Made by a program: the position numbers and the translations under genes
Assembly (NCBI RefSeq): GCF_002741035.1
Contig: NZ_CP016808.1
Coordinates: 5,070,501-5,134,500, forward strand
Origin: Paenibacillus sp. BIHB 4019
Lineage (GTDB): Bacteria; Bacillota; Bacilli; Paenibacillales; Paenibacillaceae
Direction of reading: 5' to 3'
DNA: 64,000 nucleotides
Shown here: positions 26,426 to 35,624 of the stretch, one piece after another
Position numbering within the stretch: the first letter of the stretch is position 1
Layout: every line of letters starts with the position of its first letter
The notes under the pieces: generated by a model
What the model was told of the DNA's origin: nothing
Seen by the model: only the letters and a program-made list of their open reading frames with translations
Databases searched by the model: none

Positions 26426-26446
26426 GCAGGCAAAGCCTGCTTTTTT
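26426..26446 (+). terminator. Short terminator directly after the cmk promoter
   Basis: GCAGGC/GCCTGC with an AAA loop and six T residues. It may end transcripts from the ypfB-like gene, but it also lies in the first 25 nt downstream of the candidate cmk promoter. Confidence 0.75.
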
Positions 26447-26519
26447 ATTGAGAGGTTAGCGTCGCATCTGTCACGGTGTATCAAGCCAGCCATCTCGACA
26501 TAAGGGGGGTTGACTTTTA

Positions 26520-27218
26520 GTGATGCAGCAAGACGGTGACGGCGAGCGGATCAACATTGCTATCGATGGACCTGCTGGGGCAGGGAAAAGCACAGTAGCG
26601 CGTAAAGTTGCCGAACAATTAGGATATGTATACATTGATACAGGTGCTATGTATCGAGCCGTGACCTATAGTTCGCAGCAGGCGGGCATTAAGCCGCAGG
26701 AAGCTGGCAAGCTTGCTGACCATGTGACGCATCTGGACATTAAGCTGCAGGCAGGCGACAATGGACAGACTGTATTTTTGAATGGGGAAAATGTCACCGA
26801 ACAAATCCGTTCACGCGATGTGACGCTGAATGTGTCTCATTATGCGGCGAATGAAGCGGTCAGACAATTTCTTGGCGCAGCGCAGCGCAGGCTGGCTGAG
26901 GAGAAAGGTGTTGTAATGGATGGCAGGGACATCGGTTCCCATGTGCTTCCGAACGCTGAGTTGAAGGTTTTTTTAACAGCATCCGTTGAGGAGCGTGCGC
27001 TTCGCAGGTACAAGGAGCTAGCCGGCAAGCAGCCGGTGACGCTGGAACAGCTTGCAGAAGAAATTTCGCAGCGTGACCAACTGGATGAACAGCGGGAAAT
27101 TTCACCGCTCGTCCGCGCTGAAGACGCAATCCTGCTGGACAGCACGGCGATGTCGATTGAAGAGGTCGCTCAGGCTATTGTCAAATTAAGCAGAACCAAA
27201 TTGGCGGGGGCGAAGTAA
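26520..27218 (+). CDS. cmk: Cytidylate kinase
   Basis: Phosphorylates CMP and dCMP with ATP. The P-loop is GPAGAGKST near residue 18, followed by YIDTGAMYRAVT (NMP-binding) and MDGRDIGSHVLPNA; the LID region lies near residues 160-190. The 232 aa match the family. The start is either the GTG at 26520 or the adjacent ATG at 26523; AGGGGGGT is about 10 bp upstream. plsC begins 3 bp after the stop. Confidence 0.95.
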   Translation: MMQQDGDGERINIAIDGPAGAGKSTVARKVAEQLGYVYIDTGAMYRAVTYSSQQAGIKPQEAGKLADHVTHLDIKLQAGDNGQTVFLNGENVTEQIRSRDVTLNVSHYAANEAVRQFLGAAQRRLAEEKGVVMDGRDIGSHVLPNAELKVFLTASVEERALRRYKELAGKQPVTLEQLAEEISQRDQLDEQREISPLVRAEDAILLDSTAMSIEEVAQAIVKLSRTKLAGAK

Positions 27219-27221
27219 ACT

Positions 27222-27806
27222 ATGTTATACCTGTTGTTCCGATTTCTTCTCCGCGTGCTTTATATATGCCTATTCCGTCTTGAAGCCAAAGGGCTTGAGA
27301 ATATACCTGCTGACGGGCCGGTCATCTTATGCGCCAATCACGTCAGCAATTTTGACCCGCCTACGGTCGGTGTCAAAGTTCCACGGAAAGTCCATTATAT
27401 GGCGAAAGCGGAATTGTTTAAAATTCCGGTTTTCGGACCGCTCATTCGGGCATTTGGAGCTTTTCCAGTTAAGCGCGGAGGCGTAAGCAAAGAGGCGATC
27501 AAATCAGCGATTACCCTGCTGAAGGAAGGCAATGTAATGGGTATTTTCCCGGAAGGCTCTCGCCGCAATCAAGGCGGGGAAGCGAAGAAGGGGGCGGCAA
27601 TGATTGCGCTTCGCAGCAATGCGGTTGTTATACCTGTGGCAATTGTGGGTAATTATTCCTTGTTTCGCAAAGTAACGGTTTATTATGGCAAGCCGGTTGA
27701 TCTTACCGCATTTATTGATGATTCTTCACCGGATAAGCTGGACCGTCTGACGGATGCGATAATGAAGGATGTTCGCGCTCTTATTGCAGCGAACAAACAA
27801 ACATAG
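27222..27806 (+). CDS. plsC: 1-acyl-sn-glycerol-3-phosphate acyltransferase
   Basis: Adds the second acyl chain in phosphatidic acid synthesis. The acyltransferase motifs are clear: NHVSNFD (HX4D) near residue 39 and FPEGSRR near 108, with a hydrophobic N-terminus for membrane association. The 194 aa are typical for Firmicutes PlsC. It lies 3 bp after cmk, as in B. subtilis, and upstream of the S1-domain gene. Confidence 0.93.
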   Translation: MLYLLFRFLLRVLYICLFRLEAKGLENIPADGPVILCANHVSNFDPPTVGVKVPRKVHYMAKAELFKIPVFGPLIRAFGAFPVKRGGVSKEAIKSAITLLKEGNVMGIFPEGSRRNQGGEAKKGAAMIALRSNAVVIPVAIVGNYSLFRKVTVYYGKPVDLTAFIDDSSPDKLDRLTDAIMKDVRALIAANKQT

Positions 27807-27906
27807 CTGTTTTAAATGCTGCTTAATGTTTCACTTTAGAACGTTGGCGGATTTAAATAAATTTGTAAGTTGAAAAGTTGTTGGATGAATTGAGGAGGTT
27901 ATTTCA

Positions 27907-29136
27907 ATGTCAGAAGAAACCAATGTGCAAGAGTCCGCAGTAGCGGAAAATCAAGAGGCTATGGATAATTTCGTATCCTTGAAAAAAGGGGATACAGTTA
28001 AAGGTTCGATCGTCAAAATCGAAGATAACCAAGCTTACGTAAGCCTTGGATATAAATATGACGGTGTTATCCCGATTCGCGAACTGTCCGCAGTTCAATT
28101 GGATAATGCAAACGATGCCGTACAAGTAGGCCAAGAAGTTGAGCTTAAAGTTATCAGCATTGATGACGAGAAAGAAAAGCTTGTTCTTTCCAAGAAAAGC
28201 GTAGATGGCGAGCGCGCATGGGATTCGCTGCAAGCTCGTTTCGAGAGCGGCGAAGTATTTGAAGTTGTCGTAGCTGACGTTGTAAAAGGCGGCCTTGTCG
28301 CTGATGTTGGCGTACGCGGCTTTATCCCGGCTTCGATGGTTGAGCGTCATTTTGTAGAAGATTTCAGCGACTACAAAGGCCGCACACTTCGCGTAAAAGT
28401 GAAAGAAATCGACCAAGAGAACGGCAAAGTCATTTTGTCTGCGAAAGAAGTATTGGACGCAGAATTTGAAGGCAACAAACAAAAATTGATCGCGGCTCTT
28501 GAGCCAGGCCAGCAGCTTGAAGGTACTGTTCAACGTTTGACGCCATTTGGCGCATTCATTGATATCGGCGGCGTTGATGGTCTCGTTCACGTTTCCGAGC
28601 TTTCATGGCAGCACGTTGCTCATCCTAAAGATGTAGTAGCTGAAGGTCAAGCGGTAACGGTTAAAGTTCTTAAAGTTGATCCGGCTGCTGGTAAAATCAG
28701 CCTGAGCATGAAAGCTGCTCAACCAGGTCCTTGGGAAACAGCTGGAAGCCAATTCAACATTGGCGATATCGTAACAGGTACAGTTCGTCGCCTCGTTACT
28801 TTCGGCGCATTTGTTGAAATTGCTCCAGGCGTTGAAGGTTTGGTACACATTTCCCAAATCGCTCACCGCCATATTGCGACTCCTTTCGAGGTATTGCAAG
28901 AAGGGCAAGAAGTTCAAGCGAAAGTTCTTGACTTCAACCCTGCTGAAAAACGCGTTAGCCTGAGCATCAAGGAAACAGAAGAAGCTCCTGAGCAACCGCA
29001 AAAGCCAGAAAGACAACAACGCGAGCGCGCTCCTAAACAAGAGGAACTGAACAATCCTAATGTTAGCTTGAACAGCCAAAGCATGAGCTACTCGCTGGCT
29101 GAGCGTTTCGGCGACAAACTGAATAAATTGAAATAA
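27907..29136 (+). CDS. S1-domain RNA-binding protein (RpsA homologue, YpfD)
   Basis: A 409-residue protein with four S1 domains, starting near residues 27, 112, 200 and 285 (for example GDTVKGSIVKI, GQQLEGTVQRLTPFGAFIDIGG, GDIVTGTVRRLVTFGAFVEI). It is a homologue of ribosomal protein S1, but like B. subtilis YpfD has four rather than six S1 repeats, so a true ribosomal role is uncertain. The C-terminal tail is rich in Gln, Glu and Arg. The ATG follows GAGGAGG. Codon use is strongly biased, suggesting high expression. Confidence 0.93.
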   Translation: MSEETNVQESAVAENQEAMDNFVSLKKGDTVKGSIVKIEDNQAYVSLGYKYDGVIPIRELSAVQLDNANDAVQVGQEVELKVISIDDEKEKLVLSKKSVDGERAWDSLQARFESGEVFEVVVADVVKGGLVADVGVRGFIPASMVERHFVEDFSDYKGRTLRVKVKEIDQENGKVILSAKEVLDAEFEGNKQKLIAALEPGQQLEGTVQRLTPFGAFIDIGGVDGLVHVSELSWQHVAHPKDVVAEGQAVTVKVLKVDPAAGKISLSMKAAQPGPWETAGSQFNIGDIVTGTVRRLVTFGAFVEIAPGVEGLVHISQIAHRHIATPFEVLQEGQEVQAKVLDFNPAEKRVSLSIKETEEAPEQPQKPERQQRERAPKQEELNNPNVSLNSQSMSYSLAERFGDKLNKLK

Positions 29137-29181
29137 TACGTTATTGCGTTTTACAGCGGGCATTGACGTATATATGTTCGC

Positions 29182-29214
29182 GCAAAAGGCCAAGCAGCTG
29201 CTTGGCCTTTTGCA
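29182..29214 (+). terminator. Terminator after the S1-domain gene
   Basis: A perfect 32-bp palindrome: GCAAAAGGCCAAGCAG and its complement, with A and T runs at the edges, so it can act on both strands. Confidence 0.9.
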
Positions 29215-29266
29215 TTTTAACATTTCAGAATATAGCCTGGCAGCCTTCTCGAAAAGGTGGAATAAA

Positions 29267-30631
29267 ATGACGATACATAATCAATTAGAGCGTATCAAGC
29301 GGAAGCTAAAGGACGCGGCAAAGGTGGATGCAAGCTATCAGCTATTTGGAGCTAACAGTCATCAATATCGTTTGCATGAACCGCTTGGATTAGAGGAGCT
29401 CCGCGAATTTGAGCAAAAACACGGCATTGCTTTGCCTGCGGAATATGCCGCTTTTTTGACGAATATTGGCAATGGGGGAGCTGGGCCTTATTACGGTCTT
29501 CACCCTCTAGGGGAAAAACAGTCCATTGAGCTTGAGCGACTGGATAAGCCGTCTACTATACGTCCTGAATTGACCAAGGAGCAATGGAAAGCTGATTACC
29601 CTGCGCTGCATGATGATAGCAATATAAGTGACGAGCAGTATGAAGAAGCGCAGGCGAAAGCTTTTCAAGGCTTGCTGAACATTGGGGAGCAGGGCTGCAC
29701 GTATGAGACAATGTTAATGATAACAGGCGAGCATCACGGGAAGGTCGTTTATATCGATCTCGACTACCAAAAACCATTCGTTACCTTTGAAGCCAATTTT
29801 CTGGACTGGTACGAGCGTTGGCTCGATGAAATCATTGCTGGCTATGAAACCAGCTGGTTCGGTATGCGGCGTGGCGGAGATGAGCGGGAACTCATCGAGC
29901 TCTATCAATCTACATTAGATGAGTCTGTAAAGCTTGAGGCATTAAACGGAATGTTCAAGCTGAAAAATATAACGGCTGAGACGATTGTTTTTCTGATCTC
30001 GCAATATGAAAGCTCTTCAAACGAAGTACGCCAATTATGTCTGCAAATTTTGGCCAAGAAAAATTTTGCCGAGGCCGAGAGGCTCATTCGTGAAGAATTA
30101 ACGAGCAGCAGTGCTGAAAATCGGTTGCATGCCATCCAGGCTATTCACTGGTATATGCCCAAAGGGGATCAGCAATTTAATGAAGAGCTCATAAGCATGC
30201 TACCAGCGGTGGCAGATGCTGAAACGTTTCAGTTCATCTGCTACATTCTTCATGCGGCGGAAGTTGAAATGCTGCCTATGCTGCTGCCTTTTTTCACTTA
30301 TCCGGATGTGGAAATTCGAGTTCATGCTGTTTACCAGGCAGGCCAATCTAGCAAAAAAGGGATGTATGCAAGCGAACTTATCCAGAGGCTCGACGATTCA
30401 GAAGTACGAGTACAGCATATTGCTCTACAGGCACTGACAGGGATAATAGATCCCGCGCTTTTGCCTATTTATGAGCGTTTGCTGGAGCAGCACCAGACAG
30501 ATAAAGACTATATCCGCTCCAACGTGCTTCGGAGACTGGAGGAGTTTCAGTTCAAATCCAAAAAGCAAATGGATAAGGTGCTGTCATCTTCTTTGGTACA
30601 GGTTAGAGCATTGTTAGGCAAACATTTGTAA
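29267..30631 (+). CDS. SMI1/KNR4-domain protein with HEAT-like repeats
   Basis: A 454-residue cytoplasmic protein. Residues about 35-200 match the SMI1/KNR4 fold (LREFEQKHGIALPAEYAAFL, IGNGGAGPYYGLHPLGE), a family that includes immunity proteins of polymorphic toxin systems. From about residue 215 to the end come helical repeats resembling HEAT units (EVRQLCLQILAKKNF, EIRVHAVYQAGQSS, EVRVQHIALQALTGI). No toxin gene is adjacent. The ATG at 29267 has AAAGGTGG 6 bp upstream; the frame is open from 29144 but that part overlaps the terminator. It is an insertion relative to B. subtilis gene order. Confidence 0.85.
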   Translation: MTIHNQLERIKRKLKDAAKVDASYQLFGANSHQYRLHEPLGLEELREFEQKHGIALPAEYAAFLTNIGNGGAGPYYGLHPLGEKQSIELERLDKPSTIRPELTKEQWKADYPALHDDSNISDEQYEEAQAKAFQGLLNIGEQGCTYETMLMITGEHHGKVVYIDLDYQKPFVTFEANFLDWYERWLDEIIAGYETSWFGMRRGGDERELIELYQSTLDESVKLEALNGMFKLKNITAETIVFLISQYESSSNEVRQLCLQILAKKNFAEAERLIREELTSSSAENRLHAIQAIHWYMPKGDQQFNEELISMLPAVADAETFQFICYILHAAEVEMLPMLLPFFTYPDVEIRVHAVYQAGQSSKKGMYASELIQRLDDSEVRVQHIALQALTGIIDPALLPIYERLLEQHQTDKDYIRSNVLRRLEEFQFKSKKQMDKVLSSSLVQVRALLGKHL

Positions 30632-30656
30632 GGAGTACGTGAATAAGGTAAAGAAA

Positions 30657-30701
30657 AGGTTGTTCCTTATGTTTCATAATGAGGAATAGCCTCTTTTTTT
30701 T
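30657..30701 (+). terminator. Terminator after the SMI1/HEAT gene
   Basis: AGGTTGTTCCTTAT pairs, with wobble pairs and one bulge, with ATAATGAGGAATAGCCT, followed by eight T residues. It covers the in-frame ATG at 30679, which argues against that codon as the next gene's start. Confidence 0.8.
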
Positions 30702-30735
30702 GGCGCATAATAGCTTCACGTGGGGTGATTTGGCT

Positions 30736-31374
30736 GTGAACGAAGGATATTTGTCGTTCTGGATTATGATTATGGCATTCATATTAATGACGACTGGCTG
30801 GGCGGAATATGTCGGAGCAGGGCGCTCAAGGCTAATCGTTGCCGTTTTATGTCTATTTGCCCAGCCGTTTCATTATCTTGTACCTATTTATGGGGCGGCC
30901 GTTGAGATTTATGCGAGCATAATAATTGTGGCAGCCGCTGTTTGCTGGTCGTTTCGCAGAGGGGCGGACGGAGAATCGAGGCGCTATCTGCTGTTGTGTG
31001 CTTGCTTGACTGGTATTATTTTGGGTGCCATCCAAAAGCTTTACCGGCTTGATCCGGTGTTTTTTTGGCTTGACCCTGCTTGGGATGGAGGGCTGCTAGG
31101 CGGATTGCTTGCAGCTGCTTTTTCAGTGAAGCCGGGCCATCAATTTGGTATTTTGCTGCTGGCGGTTGCTATGGCCGAATTGGCGAATGGGCTTTTATCA
31201 AGTGGCACTTACATGGCTCGCATTGGCTCCTTAGCTTGGTGGGACAGCTTTTGGCTCGCTTTTGCCTGTGCGAGGCTCATCAGTATAGCTTTCCACTTGC
31301 TCCGAGCTTCTTACAGCAAGGTGGCGGGAGAGGAAGCGGCTTGGAGAAATAAAGGAGGGAGCTCCCCAAAATGA
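30736..31374 (+). CDS. Polytopic membrane protein (YphA-like position)
   Basis: A 212-residue protein with about six hydrophobic helices and little else. Position between the S1-domain gene and the YIEGIA gene is that of yphA in B. subtilis; similarity beyond hydrophobicity is not obvious. I choose the GTG at 30736 with GGGGTGA 7 bp upstream; the ATG at 30679 falls inside a terminator. It overlaps the next gene by 4 bp (ATGA). Confidence 0.7.
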   Translation: MNEGYLSFWIMIMAFILMTTGWAEYVGAGRSRLIVAVLCLFAQPFHYLVPIYGAAVEIYASIIIVAAAVCWSFRRGADGESRRYLLLCACLTGIILGAIQKLYRLDPVFFWLDPAWDGGLLGGLLAAAFSVKPGHQFGILLLAVAMAELANGLLSSGTYMARIGSLAWWDSFWLAFACARLISIAFHLLRASYSKVAGEEAAWRNKGGSSPK

Positions 31375-32276
31375 GCCATTATTTAATTGCCAATAAGCAT
31401 TTGCTTGGCGTATTGCTTGGAATGGCATTCGGTATTATTGCGAGGCTGCTAATGCTAAAAACCGATTATCGCCAATATCCGACTTATCCTCATGGCCGAA
31501 TTATCCATATTTCGTTAGGCGTTATCGCAGCGGCACTCGGTGCAGTAGCCGTTCCTGCTCTATATAGCAAAGACTATACGGCTATTACCTTTTTATCACT
31601 AGCAGCACAGCAATTTCGGGATGTCAGAAAAATGGAGCGCGAGACGCTGACGAAAATCGACAGCTTGGAGCTCGTCAGCCGCGGAGCGACTTATATCGAG
31701 GGCATCGCTATGGTGTTTGAAGGGCGCAATTACCTCGTCATCATGTCCTCGCTGCTTACCAGCCTTTTTGCGGTAATGGTCAATCTTTGGGTCGGCCTGC
31801 TGGCAGGAGGCATATCGCTGCTGATCGTCCATCATTTTCGTTCGGGCAAAACGCTGTCCCATATTATTTCGGCGGAAACAGCGGAAGTGCGTGTGGATGG
31901 GCCAGATCTGCTCGTTGGCGACATTTATATTATGAATGTGGGGCTTAAGTCAAATCAGGATATCATTCGCGAGCGCGGAATGGGTTTTATATTGACGCCA
32001 CTCAACGCGAACAGCAAGGTTACGATGGGCAATTTGGGCCAGCGCCAAGCGATTTTGTACGATTTGGCTACGATGCTGGGCGTTTACCGGGATGATGGCG
32101 AACCGGCCTTAATTCCAATGGCGAAGCTCGATATGAAGGACGGCAGGCTTGCCGTATTTATGCTTCCGCAGGACAGGGACAAGAGCAAGGCGCTCAAGGT
32201 GATCGGACGCGTTCCGATTCTCGAATCGGCTGTGCGCATGCCTACAGAAGCGAAAGTCAATAAGCAGGAGGGCTGA
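31371..32276 (+). CDS. YIEGIA-family membrane protein (YphB-like)
   Basis: A 301-residue protein with helices near residues 8-28, 45-65 and 123-150, and a soluble C-terminal half. The family's name-giving motif is present in RGATYIEGIAMVFEGRNY near residue 110. In B. subtilis the equivalent yphB gene is sporulation-linked; the biochemical role is unknown to me. It overlaps its upstream neighbour by 4 bp and is followed 2 bp later by a very small gene that probably encodes a partner. Confidence 0.85.
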   Translation: MSHYLIANKHLLGVLLGMAFGIIARLLMLKTDYRQYPTYPHGRIIHISLGVIAAALGAVAVPALYSKDYTAITFLSLAAQQFRDVRKMERETLTKIDSLELVSRGATYIEGIAMVFEGRNYLVIMSSLLTSLFAVMVNLWVGLLAGGISLLIVHHFRSGKTLSHIISAETAEVRVDGPDLLVGDIYIMNVGLKSNQDIIRERGMGFILTPLNANSKVTMGNLGQRQAILYDLATMLGVYRDDGEPALIPMAKLDMKDGRLAVFMLPQDRDKSKALKVIGRVPILESAVRMPTEAKVNKQEG

Positions 32277-32278
32277 AC

Positions 32279-32458
32279 ATGGCGAATATTGTTGCAGTAG
32301 TTTCGAGCAACCGGGATGTCGCAGGAGGCGGTGCACCGATCTTTTTTGCAGACAATGAACAGGAACTGGAGCAGACAGCTTTTTTGCTGGAGAAGATTTT
32401 GAATGCCAATGCCCATAATCTAAAAAATGGCGTCATTATCCTCGTTAATCACCTTTAA
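32279..32458 (+). CDS. 59-residue protein paired with YIEGIA
   Basis: A short frame reading MANIVAVVSSNRDVAGGGAP at its start and VIILVNHL at its end. AGGAGG lies upstream (32274 region), and it begins 2 bp after the YIEGIA stop. From memory, small proteins in this position are annotated as the capping complex subunit for YIEGIA; I could not check this. It has no membrane helix. Confidence 0.75.
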   Translation: MANIVAVVSSNRDVAGGGAPIFFADNEQELEQTAFLLEKILNANAHNLKNGVIILVNHL

Positions 32459-32536
32459 CATGAAAAGTTAGCCAAGGCGGCTGTTTTTTGCTATGATGGT
32501 AAGCGTGAGAATTACTGAAGGAGTGAATCGATAACT

Positions 32537-33859
32537 ATGGCAAGACCTGTTATCGCCATCGTCGGGCGCCCGAATGTGGGTAAGTCTACCATATTTAATC
32601 GGATAGTCGGCGACAGGCTGGCAATTGTAGAAGATAAGCCGGGGGTTACGAGGGATCGGCTGTACGGCACCGGAGAATGGAATGGCATAGCCTTTAATAT
32701 TGTAGATACAGGCGGCATTGAAATTGATGGTGAAGATGAAATTATGAAATCGGTTCGGATGCAAGCCGAGCTGGCAATTGAAGAGGCAGATGTCATTATT
32801 TTTATGGCAGATGCGAAAGCGGGCCTCACCCATTCGGATGAGGAAGTGGGACAAATGCTGTTTCGCTCCCGCAAGCCTATCGTACTCGCAATTAACAAGG
32901 TGGACAATGCGGGACGTATGGACGAGGTATACGAGTTTTATGGCTTAGGCTTTGGCGAACCGATTGCCATTTCCGGCTCCCACGGCATGGGCATTGGCGA
33001 TTTGCTGGATGCTGCCGTATCGAAGCTGCCAGAAATTGAAGATGTTGAATACGAGGAAGATGTTATTCGCGTTGCATTGATTGGACGTCCTAACGTAGGC
33101 AAATCCTCGCTTGTAAATGCGCTGCTTGGCGAAGAACGCGTGATCGTCAGCAATGTAGCAGGTACAACTCGCGATGCGATTGATACGCCTTTCGAGCGCG
33201 ATGGACAGAAGTACGTGCTGATCGACACGGCTGGTATGCGCAAGCGCGGCAAAGTGTACGAATCCACGGAAAAATACAGCGTTATGCGTGCGATGAAAGC
33301 GATTGAACGCGCTGACGTTGCCCTCATCTTAATTAATGGCGAGGAAGGCATTATCGAGCAGGACAAGCATATTGCAGGCTATGCGCACGAAGCGGGCAAA
33401 GCGTCTATTTTTGTCGTCAACAAATGGGATGTCGTCGAGAAGGACGAGAAAACGATGCAAGCTTTCTCCCAGACGATTCGCGACCACTTCCTGTTTATGT
33501 CGTATGCGCCGATCGTTTATTTATCCGCGCTTACGAAGTCCCGTTTGCATAAGCTGCTGCCTGTCGTGAATCACGTTTCGGAGCAGCATGCTTTGCGCAT
33601 TCAGACGCATTTGCTGAATGATATTGTTGGAGATGCGGTTGCTTACAACCCGCCGCCGACCGACAAAGGCAAACGTCTCAAAATCAACTATGTGACTCAA
33701 GTGGCGACAAAACCGCCGACGATTGTCATTTTCGTCAATGAGCCAGAGATGATGCATTTCTCATATGAGCGTTATTTGGAAAATAAAATACGGGCAGCGT
33801 TTAATTTCGAAGGCACGCCGCTACGGTTATTTACACGTCGCAAGTCAGACGAGGATTAG
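32537..33859 (+). CDS. der: Ribosome biogenesis GTPase Der (EngA)
   Basis: Der is a double GTPase needed for assembly of the 50S subunit. Two complete G domains are visible: GRPNVGKST near residue 9 and GRPNVGKSS near 182, each with DTGG or DTAG and NKVD or NKWD motifs, followed by the C-terminal KH-like domain ([14 protein letters not shown]). The 440 aa match B. subtilis. The ATG follows AAGGAGTG. plsY begins 12 bp downstream. Confidence 0.96.
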   Translation: MARPVIAIVGRPNVGKSTIFNRIVGDRLAIVEDKPGVTRDRLYGTGEWNGIAFNIVDTGGIEIDGEDEIMKSVRMQAELAIEEADVIIFMADAKAGLTHSDEEVGQMLFRSRKPIVLAINKVDNAGRMDEVYEFYGLGFGEPIAISGSHGMGIGDLLDAAVSKLPEIEDVEYEEDVIRVALIGRPNVGKSSLVNALLGEERVIVSNVAGTTRDAIDTPFERDGQKYVLIDTAGMRKRGKVYESTEKYSVMRAMKAIERADVALILINGEEGIIEQDKHIAGYAHEAGKASIFVVNKWDVVEKDEKTMQAFSQTIRDHFLFMSYAPIVYLSALTKSRLHKLLPVVNHVSEQHALRIQTHLLNDIVGDAVAYNPPPTDKGKRLKINYVTQVATKPPTIVIFVNEPEMMHFSYERYLENKIRAAFNFEGTPLRLFTRRKSDED

Positions 33860-33871
33860 GGGAGAAGAGGC

Positions 33872-34480
33872 GTGCTGTACTCAGCCATTGCAGTTATTAT
33901 CAGTTATTTATTAGGTTCCGTTTCATTCAGCATCGTCATCGCGAAATGGCTCAAAGGCATTGACATTCGCGAGCATGGCAGCGGCAATGCCGGGGCGACG
34001 AATACGATTCGCGTGCTTGGTAAAGGGCCGGGTATTACGGTCTTTTTGCTGGATATTGCAAAAGGGGTAGCAGCTGTACTGTTGGGAGAGTGGCTCAGCG
34101 GAGGCGACGCGGCAAGCTGGACGCCTGCTTTATGCGGCCTTGCAGCCATTATTGGCCATAACTGGCCAATTTGGTTTCGTTTTAAAGGCGGCAAGGGCAT
34201 CGCGACAACCGTTGGCGTCATTGCAACGCTTGCTTTCTTGCCAGCGCTGCTTGCGGGTATCGTCGCTATACTTGCTATTGCGATTACGCGCTTCGTATCG
34301 CTTGGTTCCTTGCTGTTCGCAGCATTGACGCCGATCTTTATCGCTTTGCTTACTTACTCTTTGCCGCTGCTTTGCGCGAGCCTTGTATTATGCGTTTTCG
34401 CGTTTGTTCGTCACAAGGCGAATATTGTGAAGCTGCTGAAGGGAACGGAGAACAAGCTTGGCGCAAAGAAAGGAATGTGA
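33872..34480 (+). CDS. plsY: Glycerol-3-phosphate acyltransferase PlsY
   Basis: Transfers the acyl group of acyl-phosphate to glycerol 3-phosphate. The 202-residue polytopic protein carries the family motifs GSGNAGATN near residue 37 and KGGKGIATT near 107. The GTG start follows GGGGAGAAGAGG. The order der-plsY-gpsA groups two consecutive lipid-precursor steps: GpsA makes the glycerol 3-phosphate that PlsY acylates. Confidence 0.94.
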   Translation: MLYSAIAVIISYLLGSVSFSIVIAKWLKGIDIREHGSGNAGATNTIRVLGKGPGITVFLLDIAKGVAAVLLGEWLSGGDAASWTPALCGLAAIIGHNWPIWFRFKGGKGIATTVGVIATLAFLPALLAGIVAILAIAITRFVSLGSLLFAALTPIFIALLTYSLPLLCASLVLCVFAFVRHKANIVKLLKGTENKLGAKKGM

Positions 34481-34487
34481 GTCCAAT

Positions 34488-35522
34488 ATGGCAAAAGCAA
34501 AGACCGAACAAGCGCGCCGCGCTGCGGTGCTTGTAGCGGGAAGCTGGGGAACAGCGCTTGCTTCCGTTTTGGCTCGCAACGGCTATGAGGTGCTGTTGTG
34601 GACGCGTAATGCGGAGCAGGCTAGCGGCATCAATGAAAGCCGCATGAATGCTAAATATTTGCCGGGCGTAACGCTTCCGGAAGGGCTTAAGGCAACGACC
34701 GACTTGAAGGAAGCGCTCAGCGGAGCGGAGCTTGCCCTATTCGTTGCTCCATCCGGCGCCATGCGGGAAGTGGCGAAGCAGGCTGCTCCTTTTCTTGCAG
34801 CTAAGACGCTTTGCGTCCATGCGACGAAAGGCTTTGAAGCCGATACGCTGAAGCGGATGACGACGGTGCTTTCCGAAGAGCTAGGCCGTACAACTGAGCA
34901 AATTGTGGTGCTGTCTGGCCCGAGCCATGCGGAGGAAGTCATAAAACGCCAGCCTACAACCGTTGTTGTCGCTTCGGCGGACATGAAAGCTGCCGAGCAA
35001 GCACAGGATGCTTTCATGAGCTCTGATTTTCGCGTCTATACGAATCCGGATGTCGTGGGCGTCGAAGTAGCTGGCGCGATTAAAAATATTATCGCACTCG
35101 GTGCTGGCTTGTCCGACGGGCTCGGCTTCGGCGATAACGCCAAAGCGGCGCTGCTGACGCGAGGCCTTGCAGAGATTGGACGCCTGGGCGCCGCCATGGG
35201 CGCCAATCCGCTCACCTTCGCTGGGCTTGCCGGCGTCGGCGATCTGGTCGTTACTTGTACGAGCCAGCACAGCCGCAACTGGCGTGCGGGGCATATGCTG
35301 GCGGATGGTACGCCGCTTGGCGAGGTGCTCACCAAGATGGGCATGGTCGTTGAAGGCGTGCGTACGACGCGTGCTGCGTTTGAGCTGGCGAAGCGCTATG
35401 AGGTTGAAATGCCGATTACCGCGCAATTGTATAAGGTGCTGTTTGAGGAGTTTTCGCCAAAAGCAGCCGTTGAGCATCTTATGGGCCGGTTAAAAACCCA
35501 TGAGATTGAAAGCATCGGCTAA
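34488..35522 (+). CDS. gpsA: Glycerol-3-phosphate dehydrogenase [NAD(P)+]
   Basis: Reduces dihydroxyacetone phosphate to glycerol 3-phosphate for phospholipids. The 344-residue protein has the Rossmann fold, the GPSHAEEV motif near 145 and the catalytic Lys in VAGAIKNIIALGAG near 195. The nucleotide-binding GxGxxG is altered: the first Gly is Val (VAGSWG, residues 16-21, codon GTA). The ATG at 34488 follows AAAGGAATGTGAG with rather long spacing; the frame is open 10 codons further upstream within plsY. Confidence 0.93.
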   Translation: MAKAKTEQARRAAVLVAGSWGTALASVLARNGYEVLLWTRNAEQASGINESRMNAKYLPGVTLPEGLKATTDLKEALSGAELALFVAPSGAMREVAKQAAPFLAAKTLCVHATKGFEADTLKRMTTVLSEELGRTTEQIVVLSGPSHAEEVIKRQPTTVVVASADMKAAEQAQDAFMSSDFRVYTNPDVVGVEVAGAIKNIIALGAGLSDGLGFGDNAKAALLTRGLAEIGRLGAAMGANPLTFAGLAGVGDLVVTCTSQHSRNWRAGHMLADGTPLGEVLTKMGMVVEGVRTTRAAFELAKRYEVEMPITAQLYKVLFEEFSPKAAVEHLMGRLKTHEIESIG

Positions 35523-35624
35523 GACAGGCGCCTACACCAAACGATTTCCTTGCTCATATGATATCCCATCGGAGCTGAAGCTTAAGAGCAACGAGCTGAA
35601 GCGATTGCGATGGGAGGTTAGTGC

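Noticed and set aside
30679..30735. Upstream ATG start for the YphA-like gene
   Set aside because: This ATG lies in the right arm of a terminator hairpin; the GTG at 30736 has GGGGTGA at proper spacing.
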